A DNA stretch of 64,000 nt from Crocodylus rhombifer (taxonomy: Eukaryota; Chordata; Crocodylia; Crocodylidae), in the NCBI GenBank assembly GCA_038503035.1, contig JAVSML010020386.1:251225-315224 (forward strand), in the 5' to 3' direction. Both the position numbers and the translations under genes were made by a program. This document shows, in pieces, positions 12,276 to 24,608 of the stretch; position 1 is the first letter of the stretch, and each line of letters opens with the position of its first letter. The notes under the pieces are model-generated. The model saw only the letters and a list, made by a program, of their open reading frames with translations. It did not search any database and had not been told where the DNA came from.

Positions 12276-12936
12276 TGGGAGACTGCAGTTCAATTTCTTT
12301 TTCAGCCTGAGGGGATTCTAATTCACCTCTCAGTAGAGTGTCTTAGCTACCAGGTTATTGTTGTTTTAGGTGGTGACTACCTACTCTTCCTGTTGAAGCT
12401 GGGCAACTGTGGAGTAAGGAATGCAATATTTATTAGGCGAGAGGGAAAGCAAGCAAGCAGGAGCTTGACTCCATAGCTTATTGTCTAAGTCAGGGGTAGG
12501 CAATGTTTTTTGGCCAGAGTGCCAAAAAAACCCACAATGCCTACCTTGGAAGGTGCTGGAGTGCCAGCATGCCAGAAAAACAAAATGAAGGCAAGGGGTA
12601 CATGGCAGGATGTCCTGCTTGTGTCCCATACCCCTCACTCAAGGCCCCTGCCCCCCCAGCCCTGCTGCCCCTTGCCCCCCATCCAAGGCCCCTGCTCCCC
12701 AGCCCTACTCATGACACTTTCCCCCCACCCAAAGCCCCTGCTCCCCAGCCCAGGCTCTGTGGTTGTCAGCAGCTACCCAGAACCTGGGCCAGCTGCAAAC
12801 ATTTACTGCCTCTCCGCCCCAGCCCTGGCCCCAGCTGCCTCCCAGCCCCGGGCTCTGGGGAGGCAGCAATGCTCCCTGCTGTGCTGCCCTTGCTGCTTCT
12901 GCAAAGCAGTGTGTGAAACCCACCATGGCACAGCAC

Positions 12937-13117
12937 AGCAGGAGGCGCAGAAAGCTGCCTGCTCCCAGCTTCCCACTGCCCTGCCGCACTTCCCCTGCAG
13001 GTGGGGGCAGCAGTGAGGGGCAACCCGTGCTGCTGCCCATGCTGCTCCTGTGCACTCAGGGGAAGTGTGGCAGGGCAGTGGGGAGCTGGGAGCAGGCAGC
13101 TTTCTGCGCCCCCTGCT
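12937..13117. repeat. Long inverted repeat (61-bp arms) inside the hAT element
   Basis: The left arm 12937-12997 and right arm 13057-13117 are reverse complements, with three mismatches by eye, separated by 59 bp. A transcript or single strand of either orientation could fold into a long GC-rich hairpin. The arms lie wholly inside the hAT interior, close to the LTR insertion. Confidence 0.85.
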
Positions 13118-13154
13118 GTATCCTGTCGTGCCATGTTCCAATAGAGGGCAGAAC

Positions 13155-13764
13155 TGATGCGAAAATTGCGGTTCGTTTCTTTTGGAGGCTCACGAATAAT
13201 AATTCCTCAGGCACACACTATTAGCAACACAAAAGGTATATTTGCAAATAGGGTTGGAGTGAAGACAAAGGACCACTCCGCCCCCGAGGAAAACTCTTAG
13301 CTGGCTTTTATCTCCTTCTCTTGGGCACGTGTGCAGAAACAGGAACTCTTACAACTCATTTCCGGTTCATACAAACATATATGTAAATACGTCACTTCAT
13401 ACGTCGCATCTTCATTATAATTAACTACTTAAGTATGCGGGGCGGATAGGCATATATGCATTAGCTAATTACACACGCTCAGAAAAGCCCCTAGGTCACC
13501 AAAAGTTGAAATTCTCCTTCTTCCAAGGACACAGTCAATTGAATTACAACTTCTGTAATCTACATGATAAAAAGCAGAGAGAGACTGGAGGAGTATGAGG
13601 GTTGAGAGTCATTTAGTGTAAGAACGGCTGACAGATTGGCAAAGGGAGTGATTCTTTAGCACAAAGGGTCCTGGGTAGTGTTTCTTCTTATCAGGTACGA
13701 GATGCAAACTGTGCAGTTCTAACAACACTCTATTTATTATGCATTCCTAATAATATTTCTAACA
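13155..13764 (-). mobile_element. Solo LTR of an endogenous retrovirus, 4-bp target duplication
   Basis: Read on the minus strand the segment begins TG (TGTTAGAAATATT) and ends CA (TTTTCGCATCA). It is flanked by the exact duplication GAAC at 13151-13154 and 13765-13768. A 4-bp duplication is typical of gammaretrovirus-like elements. A TATA-like GATAAAAGCC lies at about 13303-13312 (minus strand), leaving about 150 bases for R and U5. No internal retroviral sequence remains, so this is probably a product of LTR-LTR recombination. It sits inside the hAT and is therefore younger than it. Confidence 0.78.
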
Positions 13765-14102
13765 GAACAGTGGGGAGAACTGCCGGTATGTGCTGCCTCT
13801 CCCGAGCCCAGGGCCAGGGCTGGGGTGGAGAGGCAGCGGATGTTTCCAGCTGGCCCAGGTTCTGGGTAGCTGCTGATAGCCATGAAGGCTGGGCTGCTCC
13901 CAGCAGGGCTTGCAGCATCCCAGCTGCCTGCTGGGATCAGCCCAGGCTCCCCCCTAATAGCAGCTACCCAGAGCTAGGCCCGGCTGCAGCTGAAAGGCTG
14001 CAAACAGCTGCTGCCTCCCCGGCCCCAACGCGTGCTGAGGCAAATGGACTCGTGTGCCATGCTTGGCACATGTGCCAGGGGTATTTGACCCCTGGTCTAG
14101 GT

Positions 14103-15404
14103 TCAGCAGGGAGGAGGAAGTCCTGATTCCTGAACTTTTTGTTTTTATATTAAAACAGGAATTGGATAAAAACATAAATAGTCCCAAGAGCAAGGCCTAT
14201 AACCATGGATTCCTATCTCCAGGCTGAGTACCTTAACCACTAGGCAATGGACTCATGCTCCTCAATGCTATTATTCTGTAAGCATGAATCTTGCATTCTT
14301 TGCTGCATAGTGCCCCTGTTTCAGCAGAAAGAATGGAGGGTGCCACTACCTGAAATGGTCTTTAGTGACTTCTAGACTCTGGATTCTGAGGGAAGGAAGG
14401 AGCCACTTCCACTTCCAGAGCAGGATGGGAGACTACACTTCTGTCATCTGGCTCTGAATTACATTCCTGGATGCTAGGAGGCTAAAATTTACATTTCAGC
14501 ACCTAACCTATAGGCATCCAAGCCCTTTATTAGCCTGAGCCATCAGTAACATTACAGCTTTGCCAAATGTGGTAGCTGTAAATCATGGCAAACCTCATAG
14601 GCATTCAACAAAAACATACCATAGAACTATTTTCTGTTGTAATTCAGGTGAATATGATCCTGGGTATCCAGAGATAAAAATGACTGGCCATTACTCTTTT
14701 CTCTGGCCCCATTACCTCATCCCACCTTCCATAAAAGTCATTGTGATACTATCAAAAGAGGGGTAGAAATTCTTACCATAAACAAGCCAAAGGTAGACAG
14801 GTTCAAAAGCAGTAAGAGTCCTAAGTGTATAATCTATAATTAAAAAATAGAGACAGCTGAAATTTAACATATTCAAATGTCAGTTTTAAGATTTTTAATT
14901 AAATGCCCAAGCTTATCTTTCAAGTACTTTGCTGCACCACTAGCAATCAACTAAAAGGAGACTGTAGGCAGCCATACATGCCAAATTTGAAAAGCTCATC
15001 ACCAAGAGTTTGCTGATGACTGCCCTACTTCACCTGAAGACATATTATTATGCATACATATTCATAAGTTCTAACTAATATAGGAATAGCAATTCTTAAT
15101 ACACGAAGTTGTATTTTCTGAATGTAGGATATCAATGAGTAAAATAAATGCTGAGCTCCAAATTTTACTATGAATGATAAAAAAAGCTCTTTGCAGTTAT
15201 CCTAAAGTTTCCTAATTCATCAAATTTCTCTTTATAGAAATTTCTCTTATCTATTCTTTCAAGTATTAGGATGATAATAGCCCGGTATATTGGAAAATAA
15301 ACTGTAGGGCATGTTAATAGAATTTTCCACTCCTCCATACCCACATGCATACAGAATACAGCTGGAATACCCAGTGGTCACTGTTAAACACAGTTATTGA
15401 GGAA
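14103..15404. other. No gene recognised
   Basis: AT-rich sequence without supported features. Confidence 0.45.
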
Positions 15405-15905
15405 GATTATTGGTTTCCAGTCCTTGTTCCTCTTGCTCTCAGGAGCTTCTGAGGAATTGGATGCCACAAATAGATTGGAGCTTTTGGGGCCTGGCCAACT
15501 GGTATCTGGGGACAGTAGCCCCTTATGCCAGCTGGACTGATGAAGCAGCCCTAACCGAGAGTTCCCTGCACCCTCTACTCACTGCAGCAGTCTGGAAGTG
15601 GGGGCTGCTGCCTGTCTATGACCTGCTGTCACCTGTGACAGCATATGAACCTAAGGCTGCATACCTGCCAGACCTGGATGGGCACTGCATGGCCACAGCA
15701 GAGGCATCTGCACCTCTGGGACAGCTGCCAGTGGGCTATGGCTACACAGTTGGCCTTTGTGTAGCACTGCTGCCACATGTGCTGCCACCCTGCCATCTAG
15801 GCGACTATTGCCCAGAAGATGTTCTCAGTGTCGTGGCCTGTCTTGACCTGTCAAAGCATGACCTCCTGGCCCCAAATGGCCCCAAATCCATGGTCTTCCA
15901 CAAAC
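15405..15905 (-). mobile_element. Repeat with decayed Myb/SANT-like coding remnant, copy 1
   Basis: The reverse complement matches 46560-47115 over most of its length. Shared stretches include the CATTTGG..GCCAGGAGG region, CATCTTCTGGG, CCAGACTGCTGCAGTGAGTA and CCAGATACCA.TTGGCCAG. In the partner copy the region still encodes a Myb/SANT-like DNA-binding segment. Here it carries several stops and frameshifts. The long plus-strand open frame over this segment is antisense and shows no domain. The family is probably PIF/Harbinger-related, which is inference. Confidence 0.55.
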
Positions 15906-16053
15906 AAAACCCCCAAAACCATACCCCCCTCCACACACACACAGACTAAGAGAGAGAGAGATCATTTGGGCAAGGTTTTATTAATATATTTACAATGTTA
16001 AAGCAATTTGGAAGCCTACCAGTGTTTCTATCATCATAATAAAATAAATTCTA

Positions 16054-18376
16054 GCTCGACCTGGTACTGGCTATGGGGGACGACCTAATCGGTGACCCAG
16101 TGATCGATGGGAAGCTGGGTGACAGCAACCATGAGCTGATCACCTTCACCATCCGCCGTAAAGCTGGCAAGTCAGTCAGCAACACAGAAGTCCTTGACTT
16201 CAGAAAAGCCGACTTTGACAAGCTCAAGAGGCTTGTCGGTCAGGCCCTTAGGGACCATGACCCCAGGGAGAGGGGAGTTCAAGAAGACTGGTTGCTTTTC
16301 AAGGAAGCGATCCTCAATGCACAAGCTAAATCTATTCCAACACGGAGGAAAGGCAGCAAGAAGGCACAGCAGCCCCCCTGGCTCTCCAGGGACCTAGTGG
16401 CCCTCCTGCAGCTAAAAAGGAAAGCCTACAAAGGATGGAGGACGGGATTCACCTCCAAGGAGGATTACTCTGCACTGGTCCGGTCCTGCAGGGAGCAAAC
16501 CAGGAAAGCCAAGGCTGCAACTGAGCTCCAACTAGCTTCAAGCATCAAGGACAACAAAAAGTCCTTTTTCAGATATGTGGGGAGCCGGAGGAAAAGCAAG
16601 GGCAACGTTGGACCCCTGCTAAACCAGATGGGGCAACTGACAACTGACGCCCAGGAAAAAGCCAACCTATTAAATAGGTACTTTGCGTCAGTCTTTCATC
16701 AGTCCCACGGGACACCCATGCCTGCTATGGGACAGGGAGATCCAGGTGATGGGGATCCCCTACCCTCCATAAATGCTGACCTCGTGAAGGAACATCTTGA
16801 GAAGCTGGATACCTTCAAGTCAGCCGGCCCTGACAATCTGCACCCCAGGGTACTCAAGGAGCTGGCGAGCGTCGTAGCCCAGTCCCTGGCATGGATCTTT
16901 GAAAACTCCTGGTGCTCTGGTGTAGTGACCGAAGACTGGAAGAAGGCCAATGTGGTGCCAATCTTCAAGAAAGGGAGGAGAGTGGATCCGGCTAACTACA
17001 GGCCCATTAGCCTGACTTCTATCCTGGGGAAGATCTTAGAAAAGTTTATTAAGGAGGCCATCCTTGATGGACTAGCCCAGGCTAACATCCTAAGGGATAG
17101 CCAGCACGGGTTTGTTGTGGGTAGGTCTTGTTTGACCAATCTCATTTCCTTCTATGACCAGGTGACCTATCACCTGGACCAGGGAGAAGAGATTGATATC
17201 ATATATCTTGACTTCAAAAAAGCTTTTGATCTGGTATCCCATGATCACCTCTTGGCCAAACTGGCCAGTTGTGGCCTTGGCTCCACCACAATCCGCTGGC
17301 TGGGAAATTGGCTCCATGGTCGGACCCAGAGGGTTGTAATTGAAGGCAGTCACTCATTGTGGTGCCCTGTGACCAGTAGGGTCCCTCAAGGCTCTGTCCT
17401 TGGACCCATACTGTTCAACATCTTCATTAATGATGTGGACATTGGAGTCAGGAGTGGACTGGCCAAGTTCGCCGATGACACCAAACTTTGGGGCAAAGCA
17501 TCCACGCCAGAAGATAGGCGGGTGATCCAGGCTGACCTGGACAAGCTCAGCAAATGGGTGGACGAGAACCTGATGGTGTTTAACACCGAAAAATGCAAGG
17601 TTCTCCACCTTGGGAGGAAAAACCTGCAGCATCCTTATAGGCTCGGCAGTGCTACGTTGGATAGCACTACAGAAGAAAGAGACTTGGGGGTCATCATTGA
17701 CCACAAGATGAACATGAGCCTGCAATGCGATGCTGCGGCTAATAAAGCAACCAAAACGCTGGCTTGCATCCATAGATGCTTCTCGAGCAAATCCCGGGAC
17801 GTCATTCTCCCCTTGTACTTGGCCTTAGTGAGGCCGCAGCTGGAGTACTGAGTCCAGTTTTGGGCTCCACAATTGAAAAAGGATGTGGAGAAGCTTGAGA
17901 GAGTCCAGAGGAGAGCTACGCGCATGATCAAAGGTCAGGAAAACAGATCTTACGATGACAGGCTGAGAGACATGGGACTCTTTAGCCTGGAAAAGCGTAG
18001 GCTCAGGGGTGATCTGATGGCCACCTATAAGTTTATCAGGGGTGACCACCAGGATCTGGGGGAACGTCTGTTCACCAGAGTGCCCGAAGGGATGACGAGG
18101 TCGAACGGTCACAAACTCCTGCAAGACCTTTTCAGGCTGGACATAAGGAAGAATTTCTTTACTGTCCGAGCCCCCAAGGTCTGGAACAGTCTGCCAGCAG
18201 AGGTGGTTCAAGCTCCTACATTGAACACCTTCAAGAGTAAATTGGATGCTTATCTTGTTGGGATCCTATGACCCCTGCTGACTTCCTGCCCTTTGGGCAG
18301 GGGGCTGGACTTGATGATTTCCCGAGGTCCCTTCTAGCCCTGATGTCAATGAAATCTATGAAATCTATGAAATCAC
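16054..18376 (+). mobile_element. CR1 LINE, 5'-truncated, nearly intact ORF2
   Basis: A well-preserved CR1 copy that begins inside the endonuclease C-terminus (LDLVLAMGDDLIGD) and ends in tandem ATCTATGAA units at about 18348-18376. The tail unit differs from that of the 7925-9545 copy (ACTATGAA), so two CR1 subfamilies are represented. The sequence after the tail (18374-18468) is a piece of another repeat, also found at 60857-60952, suggesting insertion into older repeat DNA. No clear target duplication was seen. Confidence 0.94.
16055..18271 (+). pseudogene. CR1 ORF2 (endonuclease end plus reverse transcriptase), one nonsense codon
   Basis: About 739 codons in one frame, with a single TGA at 17849-17851 where the family has a Cys codon (LEY-C-VQFW). 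This is one base from an open frame. Landmarks in order: the last endonuclease motif, GDSNHELI (normally S-D-H), a basic linker, ANVVPIFKKG, NYRPISLTSILGK, QHGFVVGRSCLTNL, motif A LDFKKAFD, SRVPQGSVLGPILFNIF, FADDTKLW, then the C-terminal RATRMIKGQ, LFSLEKRRLRGDL, VWNSLPAEVVQAP and a final LDAYLVGIL. The catalytic Asp of motif A and the ADD pair are intact. The N-terminal endonuclease is missing, so the copy could not move by itself even without the stop. Confidence 0.93.
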
Positions 18377-18468
18377 ACCATTAACTGAATGAACACATGG
18401 CCAGGTTACTACTTAAGAATTGATTAAATGGTTAGTCACATCTTATGTGTAATGTCTGCCAGAAGCCA
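18374..18468. repeat. Short interspersed repeat, also at 60857-60952
   Basis: Starts CACACCATTAACTGAATGAA and shares GGTTACTACTTAA, GATTAA.TGGTTA and TAATGTCTGCCAG with 60857-60952. It directly follows the CR1 tail. The family is unknown. Confidence 0.55.
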
Positions 18469-20074
18469 AAGACACACACATTACATAGATCCATCCACAC
18501 GCATATACTTGCATGAAAATCTGCTTGGCTCAAAGAGGAGCACACAACAAAGAATACCTATTTCTTGGCTCTAGTTCCTTGTCACCCTATCAGTTCCACA
18601 GATAGCCACTATCCCGCACTTTTAGGAGGGCCCATAACTGTGGAAGGGACCTATTCATTGCAGCAGATAGTCCTCCATGGTGGACAGGTTTGGACAACTA
18701 CCAAATTGCCAAAGCAGTCTTGACACCACATTCCATCCACACGCTAATACAGCTAAAGGAAATATAGGTAAAGGAGTCCTAAATACTTAACAATCATCTA
18801 TATTCAGCAATATAATCTGTTCATTAGGTTCCAGTAACCTTTGCTCAGGATGACCATGCCCTTGCTCTCCAAACTGAGACTTTTTCAGGAAACAGACACT
18901 TTCTACTTTCCCCTTGCAGGAGGGAAAACTGGTTATTCTTGTAACAACCTTGCTGAGACCAGATAAATACTTTTTCTTAACTGGGGAGCATGGCTGGTTC
19001 AATGGGGCTGGAATGGTGTCACTGCATTATAGTTTGGTATGGATTCATTACCCATAGTATGATTTTGGCTCCTAATACAGTGATCTGAGGAAACATTCTA
19101 ATCTTCAGATCATTTTGGGGAGGATGGGTGGGGAAGAAGGGGTTTCAAGAGAGAAAGTCCCTCACGTTACTATATCCTAGGAAAAGGTACATTAAACTAC
19201 AAGCTCAGAAACCATGAGTGATAGCACCAACTATGGCTAATACTTTTGTACCCTTCAAAACCACACAATGAACCAGAGTTTTATATCTGCAGGTAAGATA
19301 ATCTTTTCCATCTGTTTCACAGACAAGATAACCAAGAGCTGGCAGTAGATCACTTCTGGAAGAACTAGCACTAAAAATCAGGTCTCTGATACAGAACCAA
19401 ATCAAATCTACTATGTGTTACAGTTTTTCAGAAAGTATCTGTTAGATTAAATTTTCTTCAAACAATGCTAAGACAAAGTAGCTGTGTCACCCTCTAGTCC
19501 TATCTATACCACATAGAAAAGTTAATGACTGTTGCCACATCCATGTTAGGAGATCTGATTTTTTTAACCTTTCCAAGAACACAGGTTTAGACTCTACAGC
19601 CAAATCAAATAAGGGATGTCTATGTTGTCTGTAACCATTGTACCACTGGTTCCAAAAGTAAAAAATTAAAACCAAAACCCCTAATATGTAAGATTCTGTT
19701 GTAAATGCAAGAAAAACTGTGGCTCAGTGTTCTCACCTTGGGTGGACTGATCCACCCTAGAGAATAAGAGCAGGCTCTTATTTTACTCTCATTATTTCTG
19801 TAGGTTAAGTAGAAGAGACCTGTGCAGCAGAATGAAAGGTTGTAAGGCAAAACCTGATGGAGATGCTTGTAGAATTAATGTATGTAAACTTGGTACAAGA
19901 GCCCTAGAGTAATTGTCAGAATAATTTTATGTTTGAAAAATCACATATAGAAATAAAGATTTTTGTGATTGGACCAACCACATGGTTGGAACAGTCAGGC
20001 CATCAAATGCAACACATCCTTCTTTAGGTCTCATTTAGAAATTATTTGTTTTACTGTTAAACTTTTATTGTTGT
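18469..20074. other. No gene recognised
   Basis: AT-rich sequence without supported features. Confidence 0.45.
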
Positions 20075-20436
20075 TAGGGACCTACTTAATTTTTCAATTT
20101 CACGGATTTTGTGAAATCCTTTGAAATCCAGGATTGTCCGCAAAATCAACAACAAAAATATAAAATAAAATGCTAGCTCCCTAGTGGTCCTCACTGCTAG
20201 AAGGGGAAGGCACTGGCTGGTGGGACAGCACAATGGGCAACAGACAAGATAGCAGCTGCCACCTCTTCCCTCCATCTCCCTGGGGACTCTGCCAATCAGT
20301 TCTGAGGGGCAAGGCTTCTTCTTCAGTCAGTGCTGAGGGGCAGGGGTGCTGCAAAATGACCATGCAGTTAGAACTCTATGCTGAGTTCAACCTGCAAAAA
20401 CTGGTAACTCCCCTTGCAATTTAGGTAGACCCCTAA
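20075..20436. mobile_element. Non-autonomous DNA transposon (hAT-like ends)
   Basis: The ends TTAGGGACCTACTTAATTT and, reverse-complemented, TTAGGGGTCTACCTAAATT form imperfect terminal inverted repeats. The subterminal CACGGATTTTGTGAAATCC is itself palindromic. The interior is GC-richer and non-coding. No target duplication matched cleanly, so the superfamily is a guess. Confidence 0.5.
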
Positions 20437-23400
20437 TTATGGGTATTTGATGCTGTTATTTTAGGAATAAGATGCAGAAACCTTAACAAGTGTTTGGGAT
20501 TGAAAGCAGCATATCAGAGACTTTGCCTGTGCATCCAAACAGAAGATGATTCTTTCTGTGTCAAATACAAGAAGGACAAAATTGAAATTACCATATTATC
20601 TTTCTAAAAAGATTCTCAAAGGTAAGTAATTAATGATTGTAGGATTATTATGAACATTAAACCAGAATGAGTTATTAGGCTTTTCACCTCTAACTCACCA
20701 GTGTGAATCTTGCCCAGCTTGGCAGGAATAATTTTTTTTCCAATTAATGGAGGTTTGATAGCATCTACATAACATGAGTTTGGTGAGTTCCAGTTCCCAT
20801 GTTGCAAATTTAACATTATATTCTGTTCATTGCTGCAAGCTCTTCATAGGGCTCAGGACCTGGTTGGATACTTTATTGAAAGAATCTGGCCCCAAGGTCA
20901 AATTTGCCCTACTCACTACATATTTTGGAGAAGTGACAACTCCTCTAATTGTCTCACATACATTACAGGAAGATAGAGATAGATAGGATTGAAGATTTTG
21001 GGGCTGGTCTCATAATTTTTGTTGCGTGATCCATGGCTTCTGAAGTGTTGAGGATGTCAATACTTCAGACCTTGGCCCTTTTGGTGTCACCAGAATATAG
21101 CTAATAACAAAAAACAATTAATAATTTTGAGCAAATGAGTGTATTACAGAAAAGACTTTTTTCTGTAAAAAAAATAAAAGGTACTTTTGCATAGCTAATA
21201 TTGAAATGAATTCAGTTTGGCCTTGCATAATTGCTTATTTCTTATATATGGCATGAAGTAGAAAAGCATTCTATGCCATTCTGGCATTTCTGTTTCAATA
21301 ACTTGAACTCATCCATGCTACCCTCCAGGCTCTCCTTGCCAATTGAACCACTTTTGAAAGTAGTCAAGGAATTAAAGTTATTAAAAAACAATGATTCTTT
21401 AATTCATTAAATCACTTGAAGGTGTGTTGACCCTGAACTGAAATGAACAAATTCTCTTTAAGCAATCTGGAATTAAAGATCAAAAGGTAAAATATATTTG
21501 CTCTGGAGAAAAAAAAATCTATAATAGAAGCCTTAATTTAACTATTCTGAAAAATGGCATTTCAGCAGGCAAGTGCTTAAAAACATTTAAGAACTACATT
21601 ATAAAATTTCTAATGAGAACACTAACACTATTTAAATGCATAGTCTTGGGACTTAGAAAAGTTTATGCACTTATCCAGAGTATGCCTTATCTTAGCTCAA
21701 TGTAAACAATGATCATTAACTACAGAAACAGCCTATACTAAACTTTTCACATCTCATTAAGTCTCCTGAAGAACTCCTGAAGGATCTAATAAAATGTTGA
21801 AATTGACAGGACCTAGTCAATTCAGGGTTGTTTCAGAAGTTTTGAAATTGATGGCTTCTTCAAAGGTTACCAGTTATTCAGTTAAATGGAATGGAGTTAA
21901 ATAACAAAGTAGACAGTGGGTGCATTTATGTTGTGGGCCAGTAGGGGGTGCTTCTGCACTAAGCCACCCACCTCACTGTGCCCGACCACCTACCAAGCTC
22001 CAGTGCCTCTCTTGGGGTGCCTCATGTTTGGCCAACCCCCTTCCTGGAGCACCCGTGCAAGTTTGCGGTAACTGTTGCTGCCACCCAGCAGTCTGTGGTA
22101 CACAGGCCTTGTAGACCTTGAGGGTGCTTGACCCACTGCAAGAACTTGGGGTGCTTTCTTTAGCCGGAAGCAGAAAGAGTAGCCTCCCTTAGTCAGCTGA
22201 ACATAGGGAGCTTAAGGGCATGCCCCAATCCCTCTCCCAGCAAGTCTACCACATTTGTTATAGTGGAGAGCATTATTGGTTAAAGAGGGTAGGTTTGGGG
22301 AAGGATACAGACTAGGGAACTATCCACTGCACTGTCCCACAAGTGGAACAGCTCCTGGACAGTGCAGTAAGCCTATATCATATTAATAGCACATGTAGAC
22401 GTGCCCAGTGAGGCTGAAAGATGCTACTCGTTTAAGCAGTTCATACATTTAACTGATATGTAGATAAACACTATTTATTACAATGTAAGCAAGACGTAAC
22501 AAATTGAGACTGGCATTGTATTATGCAGTTAAGTGAATTATGAAATTATCCAATATGTACATAAGTGGAGTATGCTATACTTACTTGTACATCATCATCC
22601 ATGTAAGGATCTTGAAGCAGTTTAATGTGTAACACACAACATCATGTGACATAGAAAATGATTACCTTCATTTTCCAGAGGAAGCAACCAAGACAGAGAA
22701 ATGAAGGGACCATACCATCTTCTACTGATATAAGAGTTTCTAATATATAGGGTTTGCTGGATCAAGTCCTTAATTTGATGCTAGGTGCAGTTAATAAATA
22801 TACTCAGAGAGGGCTTATTTCAGACTTTTAAAAATGCCTAGAAAGAGGACACCAGTTGCTCATCCCCTTTGTAGCAGAAATCCTACCAGTACCAAAATAT
22901 GAGTGAATGTCAAAATGTGCTTGATTTTTTGATTAGCCCTACTGCTTTTATTCAGGTTTATAACATGTTAGGAACACCTATCACACCTGATAGTCTTGGA
23001 TAGTTCAGAATTCCCGAAAAAGCATTACATAGCCACTAGCAAGATTATATCTGAACCTTTGGATTCAGATTGGCTTTCTATAGTGCAATTTCTTGAAGAT
23101 TGCGTGGCTTTAGGTATGCATTAACTACAAAGGAAATACTAAGTTGAAAAGGAGGCATTTCTGAGACAATAAGAAAAGTAGAATGAAAAATTTTACAACA
23201 AGTAGATTCTTCAGTATAGGAGATATAAATTGGTTGATAAATCTATAAAATGCTTCCATTGCAAGATGAATGTGTCTTCATGATGGAAAACAGTAATAGT
23301 CTATGAATAAGTAAATGATATACAATGATGCACACTGCAATTAGTCATCTGTTTACATTTTCTAGTGTTATACTGTTGAACTGTTAGAAAATAGCAGTTT

Positions 23401-23739
23401 AACAGATGGCTATCTCATTCAAAAGTGCATTTTATGTTATTCCAAACATGCAAAATATATTTAAAATTAAATTCGAGTGTTCAATTATTTTTGGGATACT
23501 TTTTAAAATAGGTTATCTGCTAGGGACCTGACTGTTGTCTTCAGTTAGACATAATCCTGTCATTGAACCACATGAGGTTCCTCTGTCATTTGACATGCTT
23601 CTCACTTTCTTTTTTAAACAGAGCTCATGTCACATATTGCGTAGTTCACTAGAATTCAGCTAGTATGTTAACATGGTTGTAGTCATTGTCTTTTTCCTTG
23701 CTAAAAATGAAAAACCACCACCAAACTACATAGTATTTT
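20437..23739. other. No gene recognised
   Basis: About 3.3 kb of AT-rich sequence with a GC-richer unclassified patch around 21915-22200. Nothing coding or mobile could be supported. TGTAGACGTGCCC near 22397 resembles a MITE terminus. Confidence 0.45.
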
Positions 23740-23845
23740 TTTCACAGGAAGATAGGGATTGTCAGAATGGAATGGACCAGTGATCCATCCAGTCCATTAT
23801 TCTGTTTCTGACAGTTGCAAATGATGGTGCATCATGGCACTTTTT
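23740..23845 (-). mobile_element. Old CR1/L3 3'-UTR fragment
   Basis: The segment with GGACCAGTGATCCATCCAGT and TTCTGTTTCTGACAGTTGC resembles the conserved 3' UTR of old reptilian CR1 copies. The same block is seen at 52605-52680, where it adjoins minus-strand CR1 coding remnants. Only the UTR survives. Confidence 0.5.
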
Positions 23846-24608
23846 AGAAAGAGGAGCAGGATTTGGTAATTAAGTGTGCAGTAATGTACCATAGCCATTC
23901 TCTCATGGTCCCTCAAGGGTCTCTCCCTGGCTATCACCTTTACACTTTATGCTTTCTTCCATGCAAACTGCTTTCATTATTATTTGTATGCTGATTATTC
24001 ACAGTATTTGCTTTGACCACATGCATCTCTGGATGACTTACCTTCACATGCAGGTAGGCTGATTCACTATTCTGACTGGCACTTCACAGCACACAGAAAG
24101 TAGCTTAGCCATTTAAACAAGGAAACAGCAATAGTCAGCTCAACATTGTTTAACCTCTGAACTAGTGATTATAACTCCCCATCCTTCCTTATGTTTGATT
24201 CTCAGTTGTGATACCCTGAATGACTATCACCCCAGAATGGTCTCTCATCTGATATCCAATCTGACAATTTGAACTCAGTCTCATTGCTGTTTTGAAAGTC
24301 CCTTAAATGGCTAAGCCACTTTCTGCTTCCTGTGCCAGGTGGACCAATGAGAAGCGAGGGCAAGATAGCAGGGGCAGGCACATTTTATTCCTGAGGATAT
24401 ACCTGCCTTTTGGAGCAAAAGGTTAGATTATACTGGGATAGATTAGCTTTGGGGGTGGAAAGAGAACACTGATGAAATAGAACTTTGTTAAGAGGGAAAC
24501 AGCATAATGTGATAATGGTGGGGAAAAAGCTTCCATTCCCTTCAGTGGTTGTACTTTCCCTACCTTTACAGCAACTGTTGCAAATGCCACATCCCACAGT
24601 CTTATCAC

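Larger units (their letters stand above)
12491..14094. mobile_element. Non-autonomous hAT transposon with 8-bp target duplication
   Basis: The left end is CAGGGGTAGGCAA and the right end is GTATTTGACCCCTG, inverted terminal repeats of hAT type. The flanks are GTCTAAGT (12483-12490) and GTCTAGGT (14095-14102), an 8-bp target duplication with one mismatch that fits the hAT preference for a TCTAGA-like core. The interior is GC-rich, with a CCCCTG/CCCCAG minisatellite at about 12635-12760 and a long hairpin at 12937-13117. A solo LTR at 13155-13764 was inserted later. No transposase is present. Confidence 0.8.

Noticed and set aside
15410..15949. 179-codon plus-strand open frame that looks protein-like
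   Set aside because: The segment is a repeat whose other copy (46560-47115) codes on the opposite sense for a Myb/SANT-like region, so this frame is antisense.
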